This document shows positions 42,703-50,029 of a stretch of DNA of 64,000 bases, piece by piece. The stretch covers positions 39,869 through 103,868 of the forward strand of contig NZ_JACOFR010000024.1 in assembly GCF_019455385.1 (NCBI RefSeq), given 5' to 3'. The position numbers and the translations under genes were made by a program. Source of the stretch: Bradyrhizobium sp. BR 10289. Lineage in GTDB: Bacteria; Pseudomonadota; Alphaproteobacteria; Rhizobiales; Xanthobacteraceae. The first letter of the stretch is position 1, and each line of letters starts with the position of its first letter. Under the pieces are notes generated by a model that searched no databases, was not told the origin of the DNA, and saw nothing but the letters and a program-made list of their open reading frames with translations.

Positions 42703-43019
42703 GGAAGCATCCGCTCCTTTAGAGGTCCTGGAGGGACAACGCCGGGCCGATTGGAATCCTCGCGGGCGAGCTCGACGACGTGAAGGTCGGTGATCGCGGG
42801 ATGGCGTGAAAGCCGTTCCGTGAGGTCTGCGCAATCGACCGACGGCATCACTTCAAGCACCATCCGTATCGTCCGGTTCCCATCGGAGTGCGTTGTCATC
42901 GCGACCTGGTCGAGACCGAAGCCGAAACGTGCCGCGTCGAGGACGAGCCGGACGATCCCGTCAAAAGGGTCGGGCGTGGTGGCGATGACGCTGACGCGCC
43001 GGCGCTGTCGGAGTTGCAT
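42699..43019 (-). CDS. Small ACT-like domain protein coupled to the bkd operon
   Basis: A 106-residue protein with the beta-alpha-beta-beta-alpha-beta pattern of an ACT domain: RRVSVIATTPDPFDGIVRLVLDAARFGFGLDQVAMTTHSDGNRTIRMVLEV, then DLTERLSRHPAITDLHVVEL. It resembles the small regulatory subunits of acetolactate synthase (IlvM/IlvN type) in size and pattern, but is too divergent to name. It is the first gene of the bkd operon, and its stop overlaps the E1 alpha start. ACT domains commonly sense amino acids, so it may tune the complex or its expression to branched-chain amino acids; that is an inference. The last 15 residues are not conserved-looking. Confidence 0.65.
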   Translation of the reverse strand: MQLRQRRRVSVIATTPDPFDGIVRLVLDAARFGFGLDQVAMTTHSDGNRTIRMVLEVMPSVDCADLTERLSRHPAITDLHVVELAREDSNRPGVVPPGPLKERMLP

Positions 43020-43045
43020 GTCACGTTCTCTCGCGACACAATGAT

Positions 43046-43111
43046 AATCTTCCGGACGAAGAAAATGTCCCGAAATCCCGACATCATGGCTGGATTAGCG
43101 GAAGATTTTCC
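43046..43111. promoter_or_regulatory. Candidate Lrp-family binding region between bkd and its regulator
   Basis: AATCTTCCG (43046-43054) and CGGAAGATT (43099-43107) are a perfect 9-bp inverted repeat 44 bases apart. The second arm continues into GGAAGATTTTCC (43100-43111), itself a near-palindrome. Widely spaced AT-containing repeats in a divergent promoter suit an Lrp/AsnC octamer. Confidence 0.5.
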
Positions 43112-43144
43112 CGTCAAATGGAAGAATTACAGAAGGATTACCCG

Positions 43145-43645
43145 ATGCCCTCCAAGCGCAGCTCCGTCGGGGAGCTTGATCAGCTGGATCGCCGGATTCT
43201 CTCGGCGCTTTGCGAGGACGGTCGCCTGACGACGAGTGCGCTGGCCGAGCAGGTCGGGCTGTCGAGCTCGCCGTGCTGGACCCGGGTGAAGCGCCTGGAG
43301 GAAAACGGCGCGATCGAGAAATACGTCGCGGTGCTCAACCACGCCAATCTCGGTTACAACAACATCGCCTTCGTCGAGATCACGCTGGACAAGCACGACG
43401 ACAAGGTGCTCGATCGTTTCGGCGCCGCGCTGTCGCGCATTCCCGAGGTGATGGAGGCTTACCTCGTGACCGGCGACTACGATTATCTCATCAAGGTGGT
43501 GGTGCGGGACACCGACCACTATGAGCGCTTCCTGCGGCAGGCGCTGTACCGGATCCCGGGCATCAGGCAGTCGCGGACGACATTCGGCCTGCGCACGCTG
43601 AAGCGCCAGATCTCGATCGATCCGTCCAAGGCCGGTCAGCCGTAA
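43145..43645 (+). CDS. Lrp/AsnC family regulator, probably of the bkd operon
   Basis: A 166-residue regulator. The N-terminal helix-turn-helix is LDQLDRRILSALCEDGRLTTSALAEQVGLSSSPCWTRVKRLEENGAIEKYVAVLN (residues 10-65), and the C-terminal RAM/AsnC effector domain contains MEAYLVTGDYDYLIKVVVRDTDHYERFLRQALYRIPGI with the conserved GDYDYLL-type motif. ATG 43145 has AGAAGGA seven bases upstream; ATG 43118 lacks one. It is divergent from the branched-chain dehydrogenase operon, the classical BkdR arrangement, so it is probably a Leu/Ile/Val-responsive activator. Confidence 0.9.
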   Translation: MPSKRSSVGELDQLDRRILSALCEDGRLTTSALAEQVGLSSSPCWTRVKRLEENGAIEKYVAVLNHANLGYNNIAFVEITLDKHDDKVLDRFGAALSRIPEVMEAYLVTGDYDYLIKVVVRDTDHYERFLRQALYRIPGIRQSRTTFGLRTLKRQISIDPSKAGQP

Positions 43646-43699
43646 GCTCTCTCGTTGCGTGGAAGCGAGCGCTGGAGGTCCGGCGGCGCGTGTCCGGCG

Positions 43700-44059
43700 T
43701 CAAGCCTGCTGCGGCCGCGCGGCGATGGCGGTCATCTCGAGCTTCACGCCGGGCCCGAGATCGGCGACGCCGACTGCGGCGCGCGCCGGCAGATGCGCTT
43801 CGGCAAAATGAGCTTTCCAGGCCGCATTGAACGCTGCCTTCTCCTTGAGGTCCGTCATGAAGATGGTCACCTGCAAGACGTTGGACAGATCGGATCCGAG
43901 CGTCTTCAGCAACTGGGTCAATTGCTTGAGGACGTCGTTGGCCTGACCCGACATATCGAGGCTGGTGTCCTCGGGAACGATGCCGCCGATGTAAAGCACG
44001 CCGTTATGCTCGACCACTTCGTGGAGCAGACCTTCGTAGGGCAAGACGCGCTTGATCAT
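43700..44059 (-). CDS. RidA family protein
   Basis: A 119-residue RidA-fold protein (MIKRVLPYEGLLHEVVEHNGVLYIGGIVPED, LKQLTQLLKTLGSDLSNVLQVTIFMTDL, and LPARAAVGVADLGPGVKLEMTAIA). The PARAAVGVADLGPGVKLEM segment matches the active-site Arg context of RidA enzymes (PxRxxV then E), so imine/enamine deaminase activity is plausible. ATG 44059 was chosen because the fold starts there; the frame upstream adds 21 unconserved residues. It is divergent from the molybdoenzyme gene and not obviously part of an operon. Confidence 0.87.
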   Translation of the reverse strand: MIKRVLPYEGLLHEVVEHNGVLYIGGIVPEDTSLDMSGQANDVLKQLTQLLKTLGSDLSNVLQVTIFMTDLKEKAAFNAAWKAHFAEAHLPARAAVGVADLGPGVKLEMTAIAARPQQA

Positions 44060-44346
44060 GATGAGAACCGATATTGCTGGAGGGGATGGGCGGCATATCG
44101 CACATTTCAATGGGCGTGCCAAAACAGGAACCGCGCCATTCCGGGGTGTGATATAAGATATTGAAATAAAATAATAAACTTCCTGGCGGATCTCCCCCGA
44201 TCGCTCGCCCTAACATCCGCCAAGCTGTCCTTGCACGAGGCCCCGGCATTTCCGCCGGCCTGATCCCGACGACATCAGGTAGCGGATCGGTATACTGGCA
44301 CCCGAATTGACTCGGGGGCGGCCGGCCGACCCGGAACAAGGATCAG

Positions 44347-46671
44347 ATGATGGACGATACGATTGGTTTTCCCGATCCGGGCCTCGACCTCTCGGACGGC
44401 TTCAAGCCGCACACCTCGCATTGGGGCGTGTTTTCCGCGCGTCAAGGCAAAGCGGGACTCGAGGTCAGGGCCTATGCGGGCGATCCCGATCCGAACGGCA
44501 TCATCGACAATTTCCCCGGCGCGCTGCGCCATCAGGCGCGCATCGCGCAGCCGGCGATCCGCCGTGGCTGGCTCGAGCGCGGGCCCGGCCCGGACGATCG
44601 CCGCGGCCGCGACGAATTCGTCTCGGTCAGCTGGGAGAAGGCGCTCGATCTGCTCGGCGACGAGCTCGGCCGCATTCGCGAAACGCGCGGGCCCGGCGCG
44701 GTGTTCGGCGGCTCCTATGGCTGGTCGAGCGCGGGCCGCTTCCACCACGCCCAGAGCCAGGTGCACCGCTTCCTCAACATCGCGCTGGGCGGCTATGTGC
44801 GTTCGGTGAATTCCTATTCCTCGGGTGCATCCTCGGTGCTGCTGCCGCAGATTCTGGCGGGCTATGAGGAGATCACCAAGCGCAACGTCACCTGGGAGCA
44901 GATCGCAACCGAGACCGACATCGTGCTGGCGTTCGGCGGCATGGCGCTGAAGAACTCCATGGTGGCCGGTGGCTCGATCAGCAAGCACGTCGAGCGCGGC
45001 GCCATGGAAGCTGCACGCAAGCGTGGCTGCGAGTTCATCCTGATCAGCCCCCTACGTGAAGACCTGCCGGTCGAAGCCGGCGCGGAATGGATGACGTGCG
45101 TGCCAAGCACCGACACGGCGCTGATGCTCGGCATCGTCCACACGCTGGTCGCGGAGAATCTGCACGATCAGGCTTTCCTCGATCGCTACACCGAAGGCTG
45201 GCCCGTCTTCCTGCGTTATCTCACCGGCGAGAGCGACGGGCAGGCGAAAAGCGCCGAATGGGCCGCCGCGATCTCGGGCGTCGATGCGGACACCATCCGC
45301 AAGCTCGCGCGTCGCCTGGCCGGAAGGCGGGCGCTGATCACCGTCTCGCATTCGCTCCAGCGCGCCGAGCATGGCGAGCAGCCGGTCTGGATGGGCATGG
45401 TGCTGGCGGCCGCCCTCGGCCAGATCGGCTTGCCCGGCGGCGGCTACGGCTATTCGCTCGGGGCGATCGGCTATTACGGCCGCCGCGTCAACGACGTGCC
45501 GGGGCCGACGTTGGGGCAGGGCCGCAACGGCGTACGCGATTTCATCCCGGTCGCGCGCATCGCCGACATGCTGCTCAATCCCGGGACCACCTATCGCTAC
45601 AATGGCGAGACGCGGACCTATCCGGACATCCGCCTCGTCTATTGGGCCGGCGGCAATCCCTTCCATCATCACCAGGACATCAACCGCCTGCGCAAGGCGT
45701 TCGCGAAAGTCGACACCTTCGTCGTGCACGATCTCGGCTGGACCGCCACTGCGCGCCACGCCGACATCGTGCTGCCCGCGACGATGACGCTGGAACGCGA
45801 GGACATCGGCTATTCCAGCAACGATCCGCTGATGGTCGCGATGCACCGGATCGCCGAGCCGTTCGGCCTTGCGCGTGACGATTACGATATCTTCGCCGAT
45901 CTCGCCGAGCGTCTCGGCGCGCGCGAACCATTCACCGAGGGCCGCACGTCACGGCAGTGGCTCGAACATCTCTACGAGCCGACGCGTGCCTCGCTCGAAG
46001 CGCGCGGGCTCGAGGCCCCTCACTTCGACGAGTTCTGGCGGCGCGGCAGCCTGGTCGTGCCGCAGCAGCCCGACGACGGCGGCCGGCTGCGCAGCTTTCG
46101 CAAGGATCCGGTTGCGCATCCGCTGCCGACGCCGAGTGGGCGCATCGAGATCTTTTCGCAGAAGATCGCAGCGCACGGCGATGCCGATTGTCCGGGACAT
46201 CCGGTCTGGCTGGAGAAGACCGACATGCCGACGCCGGGTGCGCCGTGCTTCCTCGTCGCCAACCAGCCGGCGACGCGCCTGCACAGCCAGCTCGATTTCG
46301 GCGGCCATTCGCTGGGCGCAAAGCATCGTGGTCGCGAGGTCGCGCGCATGAACCCGGTCGACGCCGACGCACGCGGCATCAAGGACGGTGACATCATCCG
46401 CCTGTTCAACGCGCGCGGCGCCTGCCTTGCCGCGGTTCACGTCACCGACGGCATCGCGGCGGGCGTCGTGCAGTTGCCGACCGGTGCCTGGTACGATCCC
46501 GCAGACCCCGAGGACGAGGCGCCGCTCTGCGTCCACGGCAATCCGAACGTGCTCACCCGCGACATCGGCACTTCGTCCTTTGCGCAGGGCTGCACCGGGC
46601 AGCTGACTACGGTCGAGGTGGAAAAATTCACCGGCAATCTGCCGCCGATCCGCGCGTTCGATCCGGCGTAG
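44347..46671 (+). CDS. BisC/TorA-type molybdopterin oxidoreductase
   Basis: A 774-residue member of the DMSO-reductase family with bis-MGD cofactor. HTSHWGVFSARQ at the start, IDNFPGALRHQARIAQPAIRRGWLE, and GSYGWSSAGRFHHAQSQVHRFLN (with the Mo-ligating Ser of the TorA/BisC group), NPGTTYRYNGETRTYPDIRLVYWAGGNPFHHHQDINRLRKAF and the C-terminal cap (LVANQPATRLHSQLDFGG, MNPVDADARGIKDGDIIRLFNARG) are all typical. There is no Tat signal and no N-terminal Fe-S motif, so it is probably a cytoplasmic S- or N-oxide reductase such as biotin or methionine sulfoxide reductase. It depends on the molybdate uptake encoded at the start of the window. Confidence 0.9.
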   Translation: MMDDTIGFPDPGLDLSDGFKPHTSHWGVFSARQGKAGLEVRAYAGDPDPNGIIDNFPGALRHQARIAQPAIRRGWLERGPGPDDRRGRDEFVSVSWEKALDLLGDELGRIRETRGPGAVFGGSYGWSSAGRFHHAQSQVHRFLNIALGGYVRSVNSYSSGASSVLLPQILAGYEEITKRNVTWEQIATETDIVLAFGGMALKNSMVAGGSISKHVERGAMEAARKRGCEFILISPLREDLPVEAGAEWMTCVPSTDTALMLGIVHTLVAENLHDQAFLDRYTEGWPVFLRYLTGESDGQAKSAEWAAAISGVDADTIRKLARRLAGRRALITVSHSLQRAEHGEQPVWMGMVLAAALGQIGLPGGGYGYSLGAIGYYGRRVNDVPGPTLGQGRNGVRDFIPVARIADMLLNPGTTYRYNGETRTYPDIRLVYWAGGNPFHHHQDINRLRKAFAKVDTFVVHDLGWTATARHADIVLPATMTLEREDIGYSSNDPLMVAMHRIAEPFGLARDDYDIFADLAERLGAREPFTEGRTSRQWLEHLYEPTRASLEARGLEAPHFDEFWRRGSLVVPQQPDDGGRLRSFRKDPVAHPLPTPSGRIEIFSQKIAAHGDADCPGHPVWLEKTDMPTPGAPCFLVANQPATRLHSQLDFGGHSLGAKHRGREVARMNPVDADARGIKDGDIIRLFNARGACLAAVHVTDGIAAGVVQLPTGAWYDPADPEDEAPLCVHGNPNVLTRDIGTSSFAQGCTGQLTTVEVEKFTGNLPPIRAFDPA

Positions 46672-46682
46672 GCGACGGCCGA

Positions 46683-47705
46683 TCAGCTCGACATCAACGA
46701 CATCAGGGGCGCCGGCCTGGCGCACCCGGTGACGGATTCCGATGCAAACTTCCCGGCGGCCATTGCCGGCGGCAACACCGGATTGGTGCTGTGCCAGGTC
46801 GGCGGCCAATGCTCGGCCTTGTGTCCCCAGGCATTGAGCTGTCCGAGCGCGTCGAACAGGCCGAGATATTGGTGATAGGCGACGTTCGGCAGGTCCTCGC
46901 CGATCGGACATCCCAGCGTCACCACGCGGATTCCGTCGAGCCGTTCAGCCGGCACCGACCGGATCGCGTTGCTGATCTGAAGCGCGCCCTTGCTGTGCCC
47001 GACCAGCATGCGGAACGGCTGTTTCCGGTTCATCAGCAGCGCGTGAAGCACGTCTGATGAGCCCGACCCGGTTCGGAACACCGGCGCTCCGCGCAGCGTC
47101 GGCTCGCTGGGCGCCGATGCGGCGAGCTTGCGGCCGATGCTTGCGACCTCCGGCACAGTTGCCGCGAGGCTCTTCTGGATCATCGACTTGCTGCCGAGAT
47201 AATCGTGCAGGCCGAACGCGAACCAGCCGCCGAGCGACTGGAGCAGCACGTCGGCAACACCGTAACCCGGAACGAGCGCCAGCACGGGCTTTCGGAGCGC
47301 GACCGAAACGTCCCAGGCCAGCGCCGCGCTTCCCAGCGCCGAGCTGCCGACGCCGGTGATCGTGACGATGTCGACGTCCCGCGTTTCCTGGTAGGGCGAG
47401 TTGAGAAAGGCTTCGACGCTCTTGTATTCGTGGACGTAAGGCGGTGTCGCCGCGTCAATCAGGAGCATGGATCCCTCGGGATTGCTGAGCGCGTCGAAGT
47501 CGACGATGCGGGATGGAAGCTTTTCATCCCGCGCCGCCATTTGCGCGTCTTTCCCCGCCAATCCGGCGCGCAAGGTTAGAACGTCGTAGAATATGAAGTC
47601 GAGTGCGGTGTTGAACAGCCGGCACGAACGCACGGCCGGCTCGACGAGCCATTGTGGAATCTCGAAGAGGGACAGTCCGGTGGAGAAATGATCGTGTGTC
47701 GCCAT
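46683..47705 (-). CDS. Uncharacterised alpha/beta-hydrolase-like protein
   Basis: A 340-residue protein I do not recognise by name. A GHSKG pentapeptide (GxSxG nucleophile elbow) sits in FRMLVGHSKGALQISNAIRS near residue 230. DIVTITGVGSSALGSAALAWDVS and LALVPGYGVADVLLQ upstream look like hydrolase strands. The N-terminal 70 residues (LFEIPQWLVEPAVRSCRLFNTALDFIFYDVLTLRAGL) are amphipathic and reminiscent of phasin-like or membrane-associated helices. ATG 47705 has TTGGAG upstream. It converges with the molybdoenzyme gene (11 bp apart). A lipase or polyhydroxyalkanoate-related role is possible but unsupported. Confidence 0.7.
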   Translation of the reverse strand: MATHDHFSTGLSLFEIPQWLVEPAVRSCRLFNTALDFIFYDVLTLRAGLAGKDAQMAARDEKLPSRIVDFDALSNPEGSMLLIDAATPPYVHEYKSVEAFLNSPYQETRDVDIVTITGVGSSALGSAALAWDVSVALRKPVLALVPGYGVADVLLQSLGGWFAFGLHDYLGSKSMIQKSLAATVPEVASIGRKLAASAPSEPTLRGAPVFRTGSGSSDVLHALLMNRKQPFRMLVGHSKGALQISNAIRSVPAERLDGIRVVTLGCPIGEDLPNVAYHQYLGLFDALGQLNAWGHKAEHWPPTWHSTNPVLPPAMAAGKFASESVTGCARPAPLMSLMSS

Positions 47706-47977
47706 GACGGGCTCCAATCGCTTTTTTTAAGAATCGATCTGCCGCCTGATCTCATCCGCCAATGTGCGGTCAGGCCGACGCCCGGCAATATGATTGTTAT
47801 ATGGAGGTGCGGCAATTTACAATTGTCGTGCCGACCAAACGCCCGATCACATTTGTCGCAAAGAATGGGGCCGTCCTGTGTGGGTGCAGGGACGGCCCCG
47901 AGTGGCTCGTGGCCCGGGAGGAGCAGGGCGCGAGCTGGCGCAGATGGCAGGGCACTTGCGCCAAAGGTGTTACAGAC

Positions 47978-48961
47978 TCAAGCGGCCGCGCTGGCGATCC
48001 AGTCGTTGCCAGCCGCGGGCCGGCTTCGCGGCAATGCTTCGACGTCATTATGCTCGCCCTTGCTGGCAAGGCGCCAGCGTGCCGGCGATTGGCCGCTCAT
48101 GCGCTTGAACACGGTCGAGAAATGCGCCTGCGTGCTGAATCCGACGGCGAGTGCGATCTCGGCCAGCGGACGCCCGGTCGTCGTGAGCAGCATCTTGGCG
48201 TGCTCGATCCGGTAATTGAGCAGATATTCGCGCGGGCGATAGCCGGTCGCGGCGCGGAACTGCGCGGCGAAGTGCATGCGCGAGAGGCCTGCGACATTCG
48301 CGAGCTCGGACAGGCTCAGGCACCGGTCGAAATGATCGGCAATATGCTGCTCGACACGCCGCAGCCGCCATTTTGGCAGGGCATTTACCTTGGCGCGCGG
48401 CGGCTCCAGCCGGGTGAGATGCGCAGCGAGGGTCTGCCCGATGCAGTGCGTGAACCGGTGGTCTGGCGCATCGCCACGCGTGATCAGTGCCCGGGCCAGC
48501 TGCGCCGCGAGCGGATCACGCAGCAGCACCAGGTCGTTCAATCCGTCGGTCATCGCCAACTCCGCTGGAAAATGATCGGTGGAGATGTGGAAGTGCAGGA
48601 ACGCGCAAGGCGCGTGGAATTGCGCGGCGAGCGGCTTCGACGGTGCGCTGACATACAGCGTCCCCGCCGGCATGGTGCCTTCGAAAACGATCTGGCGGTC
48701 CCGGGTCAGCTTCGCGCGCGTCGTCTTCAGCGCGATGCCGACGAAATAACGGTCGTCCGGCGTCGTCGCCTCGTGCGACGAGGTGTCGCGCGGATCGTCC
48801 CATCGCGAGATCGCGATGGCCTCGCCCGCAGTCTCCTCATTGCAGTCGATCTGGCGCCATTTGCTTTCTCGCGCGATCGCCTGCGTATCCTGCGATGCCT
48901 CACAATTGCGCGGGGCGGCTTGAAAATCGATCCTGGTGTGCGGTTGCAAGTCGGTGAACAT
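47978..48961 (-). CDS. AraC-family transcriptional regulator
   Basis: A 327-residue regulator. The N-terminal ~200 residues have a cupin-type sensing fold with little recognisable. The C-terminal double helix-turn-helix is clear: RRVEQHIADHFDRCLSLSELANVAGLSRMHFAAQFRAATGYRPREYLLNYRIEHAKMLLTTTGRPLAEIALAVGFSTQAHFSTVFKRMSGQSPARWR. ATG 48961 follows GAGAGGA. A CTAAC direct-repeat array lies 99 bases upstream, in the same orientation as at three other promoters of this region, so the gene seems to belong to a shared regulon. Target genes unknown. Confidence 0.9.
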   Translation of the reverse strand: MFTDLQPHTRIDFQAAPRNCEASQDTQAIARESKWRQIDCNEETAGEAIAISRWDDPRDTSSHEATTPDDRYFVGIALKTTRAKLTRDRQIVFEGTMPAGTLYVSAPSKPLAAQFHAPCAFLHFHISTDHFPAELAMTDGLNDLVLLRDPLAAQLARALITRGDAPDHRFTHCIGQTLAAHLTRLEPPRAKVNALPKWRLRRVEQHIADHFDRCLSLSELANVAGLSRMHFAAQFRAATGYRPREYLLNYRIEHAKMLLTTTGRPLAEIALAVGFSTQAHFSTVFKRMSGQSPARWRLASKGEHNDVEALPRSRPAAGNDWIASAAA

Positions 48962-49060
48962 CGTTCGTCCTCTCTCGTCCCAGGGACCGCTTGTCGCGGC
49001 CGGCGAACGCACAAGTCCCGCGTTCGGTATGCTGGAAGAGTAAGCGCGTGCGCGCCAGGA

Positions 49061-49100
49061 TGCTCGTTAGTGGTGATTAGGAGTTGTTAGTTGTTGTGTG
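49061..49100 (-). promoter_or_regulatory. CTAAC direct-repeat array, site A (upstream of the AraC gene)
   Basis: Read toward the AraC gene, four consecutive 10-bp units have the heads CACAC, CTAAC, CTAAT, CTAAC. The last unit ends GAGCA, as do sites C and D. The array ends 99 bases before the start codon. A 10-bp period places all heads on one face of the helix. Confidence 0.6.
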
Positions 49101-49203
49101 AGCGCGAGTGGTGTGACAGGCTGCCGCAGCCGACTCCATTTTACCAAATTTTACAACTCGCTGGGATCGAGAGGCGTCGTGACGTCGGCGCTCGTCTGCC
49201 GCG

Positions 49204-49911
49204 CTATTCGAACACGGCGTCGAAAATCTCCACATCCATCAGCACGGGCTTGGCAATCGCGTTTCCGTCAGGTTGCAGCGTCTGCACACGCCGCAGCGTC
49301 GGCACCACGATGCCGCTGAAACTGTCATGAGCCCAGGAGTGATGCGTGACCTTCATCCCGAAGAGATCGTGATCGGTGCGCCGTTGCAGCGCGTTCGCAT
49401 CGAAATAGAAGGTCTGCTCGGGCGCAAGCGTGATCAGGTGCGGCGGAAATTGCGCCCTCATCCGCCGCCAGGTCTCGGTGCCTTCATGCCAGGGGGCCAA
49501 CTCCTCCACCACGACGTCGGGATGTGCCAGCAGAAACGGGATCGTCAGATAATTCCAGATCGCGACGCCGCAGAAGAAGACGAGATGCAGCTCGTCGGCA
49601 AGTGCGGGCGAGCTCGCGTCCGGGAACGCAAGGCTCGGATTGGGCCAGGTCCGTAGCACCGCGCCATCAAGGCTTTCGATCGTGATCGCGTCCGGCTGAA
49701 AGCAGCCCGAATGTTCTCCCCCGGTGATGCCGGTGAAGCGGATGGATTGCGTGCGGGTCGATCCCTCCGCAGTCACGTCCTTGAACTCGCGGGCATGCCC
49801 TGCGCTGGAGAACAGCGTTCCGCTGACGGACAGATGGAGCGTGAACCGGTTCAAGCTGTTCCAGCGGGCCAAACCGCCGCTGGCATCGATTACGTCGTCA
49901 AGAAGAGCCAT
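49204..49911 (-). CDS. Conserved-looking protein of unknown function
   Basis: A 235-residue protein with no signal peptide or membrane segment. It is rich in beta strands and aromatic residues: DASGGLARWNSLNRFTLHLSVSGTLF near the start, CFQPDAITIESLDG, and TFYFDANALQRRTDHDL and MDVEIFDAVFE toward the end. The pattern recalls curved-sheet lipid- or ligand-binding proteins (LolA-like), a weak suggestion only. The frame has good coding character, and GCGGGACATGGC-type sequence precedes ATG 49911 without a strong Shine-Dalgarno. A CTAAC array lies 54 bases upstream. Confidence 0.7.
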   Translation of the reverse strand: MALLDDVIDASGGLARWNSLNRFTLHLSVSGTLFSSAGHAREFKDVTAEGSTRTQSIRFTGITGGEHSGCFQPDAITIESLDGAVLRTWPNPSLAFPDASSPALADELHLVFFCGVAIWNYLTIPFLLAHPDVVVEELAPWHEGTETWRRMRAQFPPHLITLAPEQTFYFDANALQRRTDHDLFGMKVTHHSWAHDSFSGIVVPTLRRVQTLQPDGNAIAKPVLMDVEIFDAVFE

Positions 49912-49965
49912 GTCCCGCCATTTCCGCCGTGAATTGCCAACACCATGGCGGGGCGAATGCGGCTT

Positions 49966-49995
49966 GGCGTGTTAGAAGTTGTTAGGAGTTGCGAG
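49966..49995 (-). promoter_or_regulatory. CTAAC direct-repeat array, site B (upstream of the 49204-49911 gene)
   Basis: Three 10-bp units with heads CTCGC, CTAAC, CTAAC, read toward the gene at 49204-49911, ending 54 bases before its start. It shares the CTCGC-first order with site C and the CAACTCCTAA join with site A. Confidence 0.6.
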
Positions 49996-50029
49996 CGCTC
50001 GGAATGGCGGTATCCCGTTGAAGATACTC

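Noticed and set aside
47762..49090. A 442-codon plus-strand frame starting in the gap after 47705
   Set aside because: Most of it is antisense to the AraC gene, and the unique N-terminal part has no recognisable motif.
49061..49100. Interpreting the CTAAC array as a minisatellite
   Set aside because: The 10-bp units differ in their second halves and the same heads recur at three other promoters in fixed orientation, which replication slippage would not produce.
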